Below, one piece after another: positions 10,530 to 22,968 of a DNA stretch of 64,000 nucleotides. This stretch comes from Fagopyrum homotropicum (Eukaryota; Streptophyta; Magnoliopsida; Caryophyllales; Polygonaceae), in assembly GCA_033239125.1 (NCBI GenBank), contig BSWB01000001.1, forward strand, positions 24,207,501-24,271,500, written 5' to 3'. The notes beneath the pieces were generated by a model, which was not told the origin of the DNA, did not search any database, and saw nothing but the letters and a program-made list of their open reading frames with translations. The translations under genes and the position numbers were made by a program. Positions within the stretch are counted from its first letter, which is position 1, and every line of letters starts with the position of its first letter.

Positions 10530-11280
10530 CAAAGGTCTTGAACCAACTCCCCAATCTCATTCTCCCCCGTTAAACGTGGTATAAAATCGACAATAAAATC
10601 TTCGTCTATACGAACACGTAAGATTCTCCATACATCATGGAGGGTGATAGTCATCTCCCACATGGCATGTAAAAATTGTTAGTTTTTTATTGTCACCTCT
10701 CTACAAATGCACTTACCAATGCCCCGTTGATGTGCTCGTGCATGCAATCTTGTAAATGTATAAGCCCATCACAACCACCTATCAGTAAGCGAATTGATTT
10801 TCACTTTTGCATATTGTGGATCCTTTGGTGGCATGATAAAACACCTCTATTTGTGGTAGACTACATTTCAAAACAAAATATTTTATCACAACATTAGTAT
10901 AACATAACTAACCTAGATATAAATAAGACTTACGTGAATGCTTGTCCATTGGTGATGAGTAAAATGAGTATCAAATGATATAAGCAAATCCAGATTTTGT
11001 GGCCCTCCACCCGATAAACCTTCTAGTTTTGGGACATAGTGATCAACATCCGACCTAGGTGTACCCCTACACATCGTGACGCCTAGCGAGACAAATTTCC
11101 TTCTTTTGTTTGCGTGGAAGGAACCTCTTAATCACTTTGATCTCCCTCTTAAGGTTCTTCTACACCTTTTTGATATCTATGAACATAATGTTTCAGAGGA
11201 TTATCCTCCTCTATTTGTACTTGTCTCTCATTTAACTCCGTATTATGTTGTGATTTATTTGTCCGATCACACTTTTTGAC
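10530..11280 (-). pseudogene. plant mobile domain (PMD / MAIN-like) pseudogene
   Basis: The minus strand of 10530-10760 encodes a diagnostic PMD block (NGALVSAFVER, then YMPCGEMTITLHDVWRILRV, then FIPRLTGENEIGELV). Further upstream, 10935-11065 encodes GGGPQNLDLLISFDTHF and HQWTSIHV, the usual preceding block. The two blocks are separated by a probable intron. In-frame stops (one replaces the expected Trp after AFVER) show it is dead. PMD proteins are found both as host genes (MAIN/MAIL1) and as passengers of Mutator-like and gypsy transposons; the setting here suggests a transposon-borne copy. The upstream part (11076-11280) is rich in charged residues and could be its N-terminus. Confidence 0.7.
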
Positions 11281-12538
11281 TGCTGCACTTGTGTAGTTAT
11301 ATTCCTAAAATCACCTCCTTCGGTGCTATTTGGATGAATATTGTAGAGACAAGACAAATAAGTAATTAGTGGCACATTCGTTAAACAAGAAATGGTGTCA
11401 ATAGATTCAACTAAGAGAAAAACAACACAACAAGTATGTTATCTTAGTTTAGTAAGACCATTTTGGTAAATCACCTTTGAAAAGATGAGGAAACATTGTT
11501 ATAGAGCTTTGATTTCATATTCACCAACCAGAAGAAACCCTTGAAATTACAAAAACTATATTATCTATCATAGCAACTTCTTTCATAACCAATATTCCCA
11601 AAATGTGTCTTTTAAAGTTATCTGCACAAACCTGTATATATGTTTTACTTGAATAACCTGGCAATCAACCAATCTTCTTCACAAATCGAGCAACATCAAT
11701 TCTCTATTAAGACGTAAAACTCGATACCAGTAATGAAATACAACTAATCTGTCAATTCAGATTTGAAATGCAAACATAATTCATTATTTGTATGATCGAT
11801 GCAGTAGCTGAAGCAAACCTGATTTCGTGGGAGGGAGGAGGGGAATACTAGAGAAGGAGAAGTTTAGGCCTTTAGGGTGATTAGTCTAAATTCGCGAAAC
11901 CGAACCGCCGGCAACCTTCAGTGATGGTCGCCGTCTGAATTCACGAGAGGGAGGACCAAACCGTCGGCCTCTAGTTGTGGTCTTAGGTCGAAATCGTGAT
12001 AAGGAGCACAGTCTGGAATTGAGCATCTACAAAACCTAATACATAAATTCGGTTGGATCATGTGCTTTGAGACTACAAATTTTGATCGAGTTTTAAGCCC
12101 ATAAATTTGATTTGAAGATTGTTAGAGAATATTTGAGAGCAAATGGAGACATGAGTGAGAAAATAAAGAAGATTGAAAAAATGAATTTTCAAATTTATTT
12201 CAATCATCTCCGATTTCGTCTACAAGGCTATAGTGACTTGTTGCCAGAAAAGAAATCGAGATTAAGAAAGTATAGAAATTGGACCCCATGGAGCAAGGCA
12301 GTTGACTTGGGAGGTCGGCAGCAAAGTGAAGAAATTCGGCGTTTAGGTTGGTCAAGTCAACGTAACTCGTTGCCATATTCAAAATATACCAAAGACTCAT
12401 TCAAGAAAGGGGCCACATTTAAAGAAAAAATTGATCAAATTGAAGGTTTGAGCTGCACATTTGCGTAACGAATACGAGCAAAGAAAAAATTAGCAGAGAG
12501 AGCTCTTAGAACTTGAGACTTGGGACAGCCATACAGAT
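11281..12538. other. upstream region of the kinase gene, no gene recognised
   Basis: No convincing coding sequence. An open stretch at 12112-12468 has a non-ATG start and matches nothing I recognise. Bases of about 11820-12010 are more GC-rich and contain short GAGGGAGGA-type direct repeats. The promoter and 5' leader of the kinase at 12539 must lie in the right part, but I could not pick a TATA box with confidence. Confidence 0.5.
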
Positions 12539-14164
12539 ATGGGTAATTGCTTGCGTCCTGCTTCTCCTCCCACAGTTACTTCATCTTCTACCACCGTCCG
12601 TGTCGATTCAGGTATACGCTGTAAAACCCTAATTAGCTTTTCAACTTCTGCAAATAACCTAATTTCTATCATCTTGTTTTCAATTTTGATATTCCTTTCA
12701 ATGAACAGGTCTATCCCAATCTACAAGCAACACTTCATCTTCTAAAACGAGCGATTGCTCTAGTAAGAGCCGATTTTCGGTGGCCAGTGGTGATGAGAGC
12801 TACCCAGATGGACAAATTCTGGCCATCCCAAATTTAAGGAGATTTAGTTTCCAGGAGCTCAGGGCTGCAGCTAGGAATTTCAAATCCGATGCTCTCTTGG
12901 GTGAGGGCGGTTTCGGTAAAGTTTTCAAAGGTTGGCTTGATGAGAAGCAACAGCCTTACAAGAATGGTGGTAGTAGTAGCACTGTTGTGGCCATTAAAAA
13001 GTTGAATCCTGAAAGTATGCAAGGCTTTGAGGAGTGGCAGGTAAGGATAAAAACATAGACCAGCATATATGCAAATGTGTAATTCTGTATCGAATAGGTT
13101 CTCATTTATGGTTATCATTCATGGTGCAGACCGAGATTGATTTCTTGGGCAGGCTTTCACATCCTAATTTGGTGAAGTTGTTAGGATATTGTTTCGAGGA
13201 TTCCGAGCTTCTTCTTGTCTATGAATTCATGCAAAGAGGGAGCTTAGAAAACCACTTGTTTGGAAGTAAGTAGATATTGCTAATTGGTTTTGTTCAGAAG
13301 TTATATGTGAATGCAATATCCTAAATTCATTTGTGTTCATTTTCCCAGGAGGTTCTGCAGTACAGCCTCTTCCCTGGGAATTGAGGATTAAGATTGCAAT
13401 AGGAGCAGCTCGTGGGCTTGCGTTCTTGCACGCATCAGATGATCGAGTCATATATAGAGATGTCAAGGCCGCCAATGTCCTCCTTGATGGGGTGAGTTTA
13501 TTGTATTTCCAAAAATGGATCAAGATGAATATTGAGATTCAATTTCAACTGTTTTGTTCAGGTATATAATGCCAAAATTTCTGACTTCGGCTTAGCAAAA
13601 TTGGGTCCGTCCGCTAGCCAGTCACATGTTACCACCAGGGTGATGGGCAGCTACGGATATGCTGCACCGGAGTACGTAGCCACAGGTAACTAACTATATC
13701 ATAGGTTTGATCTAAAATGTGCTGAATAAGGCTACAACATCTGAATGTGTCATTCTTACTGAATAGGACATCTATATGTCAAGAGCGATGTGTATGGTTT
13801 TGGTGTTGTGTTGGTGGAGCTTTTGACGGGCTTACGAGCCCTGGACACGACCAGGCCAGACGGGCAGAAGATTCTTGTGGATTGGATCAAGCCTTACTTG
13901 TCAGAGAAGAGGAAGCTAAAAACCATTGTAGATTCAAGACTGGGAAAGTATCCATCCAAGGCTGCCACGGAGACTGCCAAGCTCGCGCTCAACTGTCTGG
14001 CTCAAGAACCAAAGACCAGGCCTTCCATGAAGGAAGTACTGCACAGCCTAGAGCAAATCCAAGCCATTGGTGAGAACGAAAGGGAGCCGCAAAAGAAGAC
14101 TGTAAAACGAGCTTCACACCCGAGCAGGCAACATCCCAACCACCGCTTTCCGCAAAGACGGTAA
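12539..14164 (+). CDS. receptor-like cytoplasmic kinase, subfamily VII (PIX13/PBL-like)
   Basis: Six exons, all with GT-AG introns: 12539-12611, 12709-13040, 13130-13265, 13349-13491, 13562-13685, 13767-14164, giving 401 aa. The protein starts MGNC, a typical N-myristoylation plus palmitoylation signal, so it should sit on the inner face of the plasma membrane. It has no signal peptide or transmembrane segment. After a Ser/Thr-rich linker comes a complete Ser/Thr kinase domain: glycine loop GEGGFGKV (89-96), ATP-binding Lys121 in VAIKK, catalytic loop YRDVKAANVLLD (Asp218), DFG (236-238), and the activation segment with VTTRVMGSYGYAAPEY. The YRD in place of HRD is normal for this subfamily. 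The linker phrase YPDGQILAIPNLRRFSF and the VQPLPWE insert resemble PIX13/Kin3-type kinases. Family members relay signals from receptor kinases in immunity or development; the exact role here is not deducible. It converges on the NLP gene. Confidence 0.93.
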
Positions 14165-14925
14165 CAAAAGATGGATGAAACCATACATTTTTTTGTATTC
14201 AAGAATCAAGGTTAATATGAAGTTGTTGTGTTGATTGTTCATACCAAGTAAAAACATTCTATATAGTGTCCTCATCAAGAATGTAGAGAAGTTATTTATA
14301 TGGTGTGCATTGAAGATACATGTAACTTTGAAAACTTGGAATTGTGAGTTGTGACCCAGAAATTACAGATGCTGATCCAAGTGCATGTCATAGAACAACA
14401 AAATCTCATGACCCACGCTTTGTTGGAGATAATAAGTTCCTAAATCGAAAGTTAAGTTCCTAAATCGAAAGTTGTGGACACTCCGAGCCTAGTATATAAG
14501 GTCGGTGGGCTACTCCTCCTATTGTCAATTGGTTTTATGAGGCAACCTTATCGGGTTTATGTGTTGGGTTTGGGTCTAATGCACATGTGCGCTCGTATGC
14601 ACATGACCCACTCTACTTTCCAGCTGTATCGGACTTTGACATGCTATCAGAACGATTAGCCTTAATTCGGCTCGCGATACTAACCTGTGGACAAGTGTCA
14701 ACTCGGTCTATTTCGTAGTTGCACTTGCGGGGCGTGTTGGAAATAAGTTTACAGTTATCACAACAAAAATAATATTACATGTCAAGTCCAAGATTTTTCT
14801 GTTGGCTATACGAGGAGCTACCATGTTAATATGCAACTTCAATCAGAAGAGAGCAACTTAAAACATTCACAGGTGATCAACTGTAAGTATCCACAGCCTG
14901 AAAATTGATCTAAGGCCATGGAATA
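14165..14925. other. intergenic space between two convergent genes
   Basis: Contains the 3' ends of both transcripts. A 20-bp unit is exactly repeated in tandem at 14434-14453 and 14454-14473. TGTTGGA followed by AATAAGTT occurs near 14421 and again near 14727 as direct repeats about 300 bp apart, which could mark a small retroelement remnant. No gene is seen. Confidence 0.55.
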
Positions 14926-17896
14926 TCAAGATTGAACCCTGCTACCCAATGAACTTCTGAATCCTCCTGTGGTAACATGTTGAACTGATAACTTAACCGT
15001 GCTGCTCGCTGATGATCTCTGTATATCTATGCACTCTTCAAGATCATCATCGCAAGTCAAGAGAACCCACTCTTTATCATCATCTAAGTACTTGATGTGC
15101 ATCAAGTTGACGTCGTTTATATGGAATCGCTTTGCAACTTCACATTGCAAGTCAACGAAACTCGTGCTCGTTGTAAGCGTCAGCCGAATGGTTTCCTCTC
15201 CGAATGTTGCTTTAACCTTGCAAACTGCCCCATCTTTCTGAGCCCAGCTCTTGCTGTTACTCGGCAAGGGTGGTAGGATCTCGACCGGAGTCTGCACCAC
15301 AATAGATTTGTTGCTCTGAGATCTTTCTAAGTTTGAGGAAAATGTCTTCTTGCTCAGTATCTGCAACTCTGCTTCGCTTCGCGCCCTCTTCAATGACAAT
15401 GAAGTATCTCCACTTCCACACGCATTTGAAGTGATTGGAGATAACACTTTTGTTCCGGTTGAGAAGGAATGACTTGATGAAGATGTCTGGCTGGAGGAGG
15501 TCGATCTGGAAGTGGTTCCTCCTGAGCTGAACATAGTTGTGTCTGGTAAAGCATTTATCTGTTTGGATTGCTCGTCGGTTTTTGCAGCTGATGGGCCAAG
15601 TTGTGGGAAATCCGAGTAAAACGAAGCTAGCTGAAGTGAGCCTTCAGCTCCTTGGACAGAGTCTATCACAACTTGTAGTTTCTTCAAAGAGTGTCCTACC
15701 TTCTTTATCTTTCTTGATGGCCAACGAGTGATCCCGTGCTGTCTACATATCCTTTTTAGAGTTGTAGGGCAAACTGCACAACATTATATACATAAGATAC
15801 ATCTATATTTGTAAATCAAAGCAAAAAGATAGAATCTTGCTTACCACCCATACTTCTGGCTGCATCTTTAAGACTTCCAGCAAAGTACTGTCTAAGTACT
15901 TGCAAGCTGATACTTTTCTGTGCTTTGGTCCTCTTCTTTTCGGCTTTACGCGTTCCTAATGAATGATCGCCTCCAAATTCTTGATCAGTGGTACCACACT
16001 CAGAAAAAAGTTGTCCTCTTTGTGATTCAGCCTTGTTGTCACTCCAGTGAGTCATAACCTTAAACTCGTCTCTCGCCACTTTACCAAACTCGAACGAAAC
16101 AGCAGCCTCCTTACCCTTTCTCTGAGCTTCAACCAAGTTAGAAATCCAGGAAGTCCCATCAGACGAGAATGACAATTCCTTAGCAGAAAAGGAAACCACC
16201 TGCTGAATCTCCTTATCCGAGGAGAAACAGATAATATGGGATCTATGAACCATTGCTGTCAAAGATTCCATGATCTTACAATGCAAAGTCAAGCCAGGAT
16301 CTTGACAATCTGCAGGCAAGAAGAATTCAAGAACATAGCTTCTACATGAACCGTATAATGATTGAAGATGAATAGCTGCAGCTCCCCGAAGTCCAAACAT
16401 CTTGGCATGGTGAGAAAGCGGATACTCAGCCTTGCTACTTGCTGAAACATCAATGGCATAGCAAGGTTGGCTCGTCGTAAAGGCTTTTCCTACAACACCC
16501 TGACCTTCAAAGAGCTGCTGCTCGGAACAGGCTTCGTGAAAACTGTAGACTTTTTGGTCACGGACATAGCAAGCCGATTCTATGGTTGAGGCACAACGTA
16601 TGTTTTTGTCTGAATGCCAATGTCTGCCTTTACTTTGTTCATTGCACAGAGCCCATGTCAGACCAATAGGCAATCCATGCTTGTCACAGACAGATCTTAT
16701 TATGTGTGAAATCTCGGATAGTTCTATGTTCTCCGGCTCAATTCCACCCTGGTAATCAAGAATTTTTGCAACTATTAGTTATATGATCTTGAATTCCAAA
16801 AGAAAATACTCATACAAACTTACTGGTATCTTGGAATGACTTGAAATTTCAGAACTTCTTAGATCAACAGCCTGAAATGAAGAATACATGTTAAAAACAT
16901 CAGTAAATCAAGAAAATGATGAGATTCTATATAAATTAGAATATAGTGGCAGAGAAGTGAAACACACAAAAGCAAAGAAGTGAACCACAAGACACAGAAT
17001 ATGGTACAACAAGTCATGGACCATGCTTGAAAGCATATTTAAATGGAATCCTCATGAAAGACAGAAAAGACCTCAAGAGCCTTGCAAACGGTTTCGACCT
17101 CAGGCCGATAAGTGAGCTTCTGGCTGGTGGTAACAATCTCAACCACACACAAGCAGCTGCCATTTTCCTTTTCAAAGACAGGAAGAGCAATAGAGCCACG
17201 AACATCACACATTTGAGCGTAGTTGACACGCGGGTATTCGTCTTGCCTAAAGAACCGAACATCTGGGGTCCATTCGGGTGCTTTCCCAAGGAAAACCCGG
17301 CCAGGCAAACCGAGCTTCTCCTTGGAGCCTTCATCAGCTGAGAACTCATAACGCTCCGAAACGTTTCTATAACTAGCCAAAGAAGAGCAGGCAGGGTCAT
17401 GAAAGTAAGGTTGTTCTACTGTTATAAGGAAATTATTGATTCCTCTTCTTACAGGCACCCAAAGCTGAATTAGAACACCTTTATCTCTAGTCAATGATTG
17501 GAAATGATAAATTGCCTTCATTAACCTCTCCCTGATAGATAATAAAGGGCCTAAATTTGCATTAGGAGCAATCCTAATGCTATTCTGAACAGATTGGATC
17601 TCCTTGTAGCCATAGGATCTAGGAAGCTCATCATTTCCGGCCCTTTGATGAAAGTTGCAGCTCGTATGCTCTTGCAGTTGGGTATGAACTGAAGCCAAAT
17701 TGATAGAATTAATCCCTATAGCTTGTAAGCTGTAAGATGGGAAGCTCAATTCACCTGATGTGGTAAAACCCGGCTGCAAAAATTTGGACCCATCAGTAGC
17801 TTGTAACCAACAACCACCATCAAAGAGTTGATCCATGAATTCAATGTCTATATTGCCATGGATAGAAGAATTAGGAGCAAAGCCCTCAAAATCCAT
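14926..17896 (-). CDS. NIN-like protein (NLP) transcription factor, RWP-RK and PB1 domains
   Basis: Four coding exons on the minus strand: 17896-17072, 16871-16824, 16748-15845, 15773-14926. All have GT-AG introns and phases that join cleanly to 874 aa, within the usual 800-1000 aa of the family. The N-terminus (MDFEGFAPNSS ... GCWLQATDGSKFLQ) resembles the NLP1/2/4/5 group. A GAF-like nitrate-response region covers roughly residues 130-480 (LIQLWVPVRRG, GLPGRVFLGKAPEWTPDVRF, GSIALPVFEKENGSC). The RWP-RK DNA-binding domain spans about 564-615 (ISLQVLRQYF, CPTTLKRICRQHGITRWPSRK) and is split by the last intron. A C-terminal PB1 domain follows at about 770-865 (KATFGEETIRL ... LDDDKEWVLLTCDDDLEECID). 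NLPs are nuclear regulators that bind nitrate-responsive elements and switch on nitrogen-uptake and assimilation genes. Exon B is only 48 bp, a short exon typical of NLP genes. Confidence 0.95.
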
Positions 17897-18960
17897 GGTT
17901 TTGAAATCAGATGAAAATTAGAGAGAGTTTAGAATTAAAAAAAAACAAAAAAAAAGACTATGACCCAAACCAGCAAAGAGGCCTAAATATGTAGAATAAA
18001 GGAAGGAACTTCCATGAAGGGTCTGGGTCTCTATCTTCAGTCTTCAACAAGAAATTAATCTGTTTCTGTTGCATAAACATGTTCAACAGAAACAAACCCT
18101 TTTGGGGAACTGCAGGTAGAGAAGCATTTCAGAGAAGAATTCCAAACAAACAAAAGAGGTAAAGAGAAAAGGATAATATAGAAGAGGTTGAAGGAGATGG
18201 ATACAAATTGAGGGAGGTTTCTTATGTGTTTGACTTTCTAAATAAGCAAGTTTTTACCAGAAATGCAGTGGAAAAAATCAATACAAATAAAGGTCAGACA
18301 AGTGATGAGCATCACCAATGTGCTCCATTTTTGCCCATTTCCTCCCCAATAATTATCACATAAGCACTAATCAATGAGGAAAGCTTTGCCCATCTGCTAA
18401 AAATGTACAGTTTTTTAAATAAAGAAGAGGATGATGTCAGGATTCACCAAACTGGACCCCAAATGAGAGGATTAAGAAAAACCACACAACCAAAAGCATC
18501 AGCCAAAAGAAATGATCTTAAAAGAAGAATCACAGAAAGAAAAACAACAATGAACAATCCCACTGAGAAATTTAAACCCACATCAAAAAAAAAAAACCCA
18601 TAAACTGGAAACAGTCTGGAAGCTCAAAGAAAGTATTTAGGAGGGAGAAAGAGACTAACTTTACATGGAATCCCAGGAAGCTCTGACATGGGCACTCAAC
18701 TAAAGCTTTTTTTATATTAAAACAAAGAACCGCAGGCAAAGATGCTCCTTTTTCAAGTGTGATGCAGGTTGGTGGATAATCCCAGCAAGAGGAAGAAGAA
18801 GAAGAAGGGTTAAATTGGTTCAGCAGCACTTAACAAACAGCTTAAAAGCCTTCCTTTTATGCTTCTCTTTTCTTCAATTTTGTGTTGGGTTTTCGTCTCT
18901 CTCTCCCTTTTTATGAATTTTGTGGGGTATTATATATACCTCAGGCTTTCATGGGTGTGA
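17897..18960 (-). promoter_or_regulatory. 5' leader and core promoter region of the NLP gene
   Basis: On the minus strand a TATA box (GGTATATATAATA) lies at about 18928-18940, roughly 1 kb before the start codon. A leader that long in an NLP gene usually contains an intron. A donor-like CAT/GTAAAGT lies near 18660 and an acceptor-like CTGCAG near 18112, but this pairing is only a guess. The leader is rich in CT/GA stretches. An open frame at 18572-18829 lacks an ATG near its start, so I do not call an upstream ORF. Confidence 0.55.
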
Positions 18961-19904
18961 GAAGTGAGAAAAAGGGAGAATCTTCTCCTCCATTGAAGGA
19001 CGCTTATTTATTAGGATTTTTTTTTCCAAAATAAGAACTTTATAATGTTTCTTTACTCTATGAACCAATAAAATTTATTTACGTAATGGTCCAGATAACT
19101 AGTTGTTTGAAACAACAAAATCTAACGGATAACCGTATTACTTTTAAAAATTGTGAATTACTTTTCACAAAACATAGTTAAATAAACCATGATAGTTTAA
19201 AATAACGGGACAAATTGTTTCAAATTTAACACATAACTCATGTTGAAAGTTAAAACAACGGCTTTCTTCTTCTTCTTCTTCTTTTAGGTTACACTTACAC
19301 ATAATCTGGGGTTTTAAATAACACTTATTTTATCTAAAGTGTTTTTATGTAATATTACATTTTTAAAATAATAATTTTTTCTTATTTTATTTTTATAATT
19401 TCAGGTGCATTAACAATTTGGGTGATTTTTTTTTTTTTACTTTCTTAGCAATAATTTTTTTTTTTTTTTATCTTATAGGGTAGGATCATATAAGTCAATT
19501 TCTTTATTTCTTCCAAAGTAATGAATTTTTTGCACAATGTTGTGAGATTTGAGAAATGATATACTGCCTCCTATCTAAGATATAGGGTATTTATCTTTAA
19601 AACTTTGATCGAGTATATGAAACATTTACATTTTTCAGATGATTAGTCACCGGCGATGTTATTATTTTATTATATTTTTGATTTTTTTACTTTATATGTG
19701 ATTGTAAAGGACAGTGATATTAATAAATCAAAAAATCAATAAGAAAATAGATACAAAATATAAATTTTTGATTATTTAATACGTTCATTAAAAAAAAATT
19801 CTAGAGGTTAGAATGTCTTATATTATTCATCGGATGAAGTATTACTTCATAATTTATAAGTGTGGGCTAGTTTTTTTTGCTATTTCATATGTTCAATGAC
19901 AATT
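18961..19904. other. AT-rich intergenic DNA upstream of NLP
   Basis: No gene. Contains a (CTT)n microsatellite at 19263-19285 and poly-T runs near 19427-19440 and 19450-19468. Confidence 0.6.
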
Positions 19905-20293
19905 GGGTCCGTTCGGTAACTTTTTTGGGGGATTATTGAGATGAAAATACCAAAATCTTATTTTAAGTGTGTTCGGTAGCTTGAGATGAAGGGGTGAAGA
20001 TGAATTTGGGAGATGAAAATCCAAATTATTTTCATCCTTAAGATCCGATTTTTGAGATTATTTGGGAGATGAAAACAAATTCATCCATTTCTACCCTTGA
20101 CATTTGTATTAAAAAAATTTATTCTTCACAACTTTTTTCATAATTTTCCGTATAATAACCTCCTATAATCCCTCAATACACCAAACATATAGAAGAGATT
20201 TTTTTTTTCATATCCCTATAATCATCTAATATTTTCATCTTTATTTTCATCTTCATCTTCATTTACGATAATCCCGTATTACCAAACGGACTC
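19905..20293. mobile_element. MITE, 389 bp, with GGGTCCGTTCGGTAA-type inverted ends (hAT-like)
   Basis: The left end GGGTCCGTTCGGTAAC is matched by the reverse complement of the right end (GAGTCCGTTTGGTAAT). Subterminal ATGAAAAT/ATTTTCATC motifs are repeated in both orientations. There is no coding capacity. End sequences of this type are common on plant hAT-derived MITEs; I could not read a clean 8-bp target duplication. Confidence 0.72.
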
Positions 20294-21857
20294 ATAATGT
20301 CTTATATGTTATAGATCATATCAGATGGAGTACTAAATTAGAAAAAGTAGATGCATATATATTTAAAGTTAAAAAAATCTACATTATAATAAATGATAAG
20401 TGTATTATTAATAAATTTATTTGAAATTTGATTAGTTTTAAAATGGTGACAAAAATATGAACCTTCCTGAATAAAAGTAAAATAAAATGTGTACATGAGC
20501 ATGATGACTAGTTAAAAGATTCCGTAGACAAGAGTGATTGGACATTCACTAAACCCTAACTCTAGCCTTATTCACCCAATGAGTAATTGAAGGGAGGTTA
20601 ATATAAAAAAAAAAAAACCTTTTATAGATTTTCTTTTTTAGAAAAACTCACAAAATTTATTGCTACGCATTACTTTGATTTATTATTTTTATTTTAATTG
20701 GAATTGATACTTAGAATAACATCATTTAATAGAGATATCCTAAGAATCAAACTCTAGTTACCATTTTTTTTTTTTTTGGTAGGAAAACTCTAATTAAAAC
20801 ATAAATTAAAGTTCAACCTTGTTATGTTAAATTATATATTATTTAGAAATTATGACCAATTAAATCTAGTTAAAAGTTAAAGGATGAATTTAATAAGTAG
20901 TTTAGTGTTAGTAATATGGCTGGTACATATCCTCATTGTTAAATATATTAACATTTGACCTCTTAGAAAGTTTAAGACAAATATATTATTTGTACAAAAT
21001 TTTGTTTATGAACAATTACAAGATCATGTATTAATATTGCCTTTAATCAATGATTCATATCTAAATAGAAAAGGTGAATAAGTGAATTGATGATTTAAAA
21101 AAAAAAAACTGTCCACAATATTAAATTCTCTATATTATTTTCAGCAACTGCTTTTTCATTTTGTTATAGAATTTTTCCATTTTGTTATGAGATTTTGAAT
21201 TTAATTCTTGTATAATGAGTTTCGGTACAAGAAATAGTAAAAAAATTATTCTAATAATATTTTTGATATTTCATGTTGCTTATATATGATACACAAGTAC
21301 AAGAAAATATTTATATTAATTCTTGTACAGACAAATTATTTACATTAAATCGTGTACAAAAGAAAATTTGAGTATCATAATTAACATGTATTTATAATTT
21401 TTAAAAGAAAAAATAAATCATGAGTTTCAACTTGTCTAGTTGGTACTAGAGTGGGAGCGAGGGATCGACGAGAGATACACCTTATTTACAAGAAATAAAA
21501 TAAGTTAAAACTATTTACAATAAATAAAACTATAAGATCCTAAATTATAAATTATATAAGTTTAAATAAAAAATATATATTATATAAATTTTAATAAAAA
21601 CCAAAAAAATTATCATAAAGTATGACTTTATTGAAAATTGATCTCATAATCAATTAAAGATTTTAAAAATATTCTCTTGTAATCAATTAAGATAAAATTT
21701 ATTGTAATAAATAAGGATAAATTGATTTTTATGTATTTTAATATGCTTTTTAATAACTAAATTATAGGAGGAGACATCTAATAATTCATATTAGATAAAT
21801 AAGGTAATTTGTCAAATTCTCCTCAAAATTAAGTGGATCCCAAGAAAGGCAAAACAT
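20294..21857. other. AT-rich intergenic DNA, nothing recognised
   Basis: No open frame of note on either strand. Poly-A/T runs occur near 20607, 20766 and 21098. Confidence 0.6.
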
Positions 21858-22375
21858 TAGGGTTGTATGCGCAAAATTGACCCGGACCGGAAAATCGGCC
21901 TGGACTGGTTTTTTCCGGTCCCGATCCATTGTTCTTGGAAAATTTGGTTATGGTCCGGACCGGAATATTAATATTTTTTATAGATTTAATTTTATATATT
22001 TTTAAAAGTAATATATCTTGTGTACATATTTAATAAAAATACTTTTCTAATTTTTATTAATGAAACAATTTGGTTTACTAGCCTTTTTCTAGTTTTGTGT
22101 TTAGTAAGTGTACCCCTTGAGAGAAGAGTGGGTAGAGTTTGAGAATAAATACAAAAGGTTGGGATATATTTACTTAATTGAAACATTAAAAAGCCTAGTT
22201 ATTACTGTAGTTTTTCAAAAAGGTCTAGTTACCAAAATTGCCTATTTATAATTAGTTTATGCAAAAATATTTATTTCATTTTATTTTAATATTTTCCGAG
22301 CTAAACCAATCCCGTCCCCGATCTAGGTTTTTGAAATTTTTTGATTTTCTAGTATGGACTAGATGCACAACCCTA
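21858..22375. mobile_element. hAT-like non-autonomous element, 518 bp
   Basis: Terminal inverted repeats TAGGGTTGTATGCGC (left) and TAGGGTTGTGCATCT (reverse complement of the right end) are flanked by 8-bp direct repeats that agree at 6 of 8 positions (CAAAACAT at 21850-21857, TGAAACAT at 22376-22383). The subterminal regions carry CCGGACCGGAA and CCCGTCCCCGA motifs. There is no transposase. The 8-bp duplication length points to hAT. A further repeat (22064-22255) lies inside it. Confidence 0.72.
22064..22255 (-). repeat. dispersed ~190-bp repeat, copy 1
   Basis: About 190 bp that match, in opposite orientation, the sequence at 23965-24150. Both contain GTACCCCTTGAGAG, AATAAATACAAAAGGTTG and TTGAAACATTAAAAAGCCTAG. 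This copy lies inside the hAT-like element at 21858-22375, so it inserted there later or is part of the family. Confidence 0.75.
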
Positions 22376-22628
22376 TGAAACATATAACTTGGAGGAATGA
22401 GTTTCAAATTTAATATTCGAATATCATATGAACTCTTTTCTGGGTTAAAGATTAGATTATTAAGTTGGTCAAATATTTTAGGCGTCGAGTGTTAACCCAT
22501 TTCGGTTCAGCTGATTAATAAAATCTCTACCCAACTGCTCATTTACGTTTTTACCTATCATCCTTACAATATACATGAAATTAGATTTCATGCTATTTTT
22601 TAATAACAATAAGTCGATAATTGGAAAA

Positions 22629-22632
<4 letters not shown>

Positions 22633-22683
<51 letters not shown>
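22633..22683. repeat. (TA)n microsatellite
   Basis: About 25 uninterrupted TA units. Confidence 0.97.
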
Positions 22684-22686
<3 letters not shown>

Positions 22687-22905
22687 ACCCACTTTTTTAA
22701 AAGGAAAAACTGTATTAGAAATTAATCAAATTAAGTTCCATTGGTAAATATGTGTCCTAAAGGCTAAACATTCCACTTCCAAACAAAATATACCGGCAGT
22801 TAAAAATGAGTTACAAAAGACATAAATTTGAAATAGAGGTGATAAGTTGTGGGTGAAAACATGGCCTACAATTTTTTTTTAAGGGTAATACTTAACTAGA
22901 ATTTC

Positions 22906-22968
22906 ATCACCATTACTCTATTAAAAATACTCATAATAAATATATACCCTTAATAGAGTAATGGTGAT
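22906..22968. repeat. perfect 19-bp inverted repeat (hairpin)
   Basis: ATCACCATTACTCTATTAA at 22906-22924 is the exact reverse complement of 22950-22968, with a 25-base loop. The flanks do not continue the pairing, so this may be a minimal remnant of a small inverted-repeat transposon. Confidence 0.85.

Noticed and set aside
12112..12468. Lys/Arg-rich frame just upstream of the kinase gene
   Set aside because: It starts with TTG, has no recognisable domain, and its codon usage is not distinct from the flanks.
18572..18829. 85-codon frame in the NLP leader that looked like an upstream ORF
   Set aside because: Its first codon is GTG, and no ATG occurs until near its end, so initiation is unlikely.
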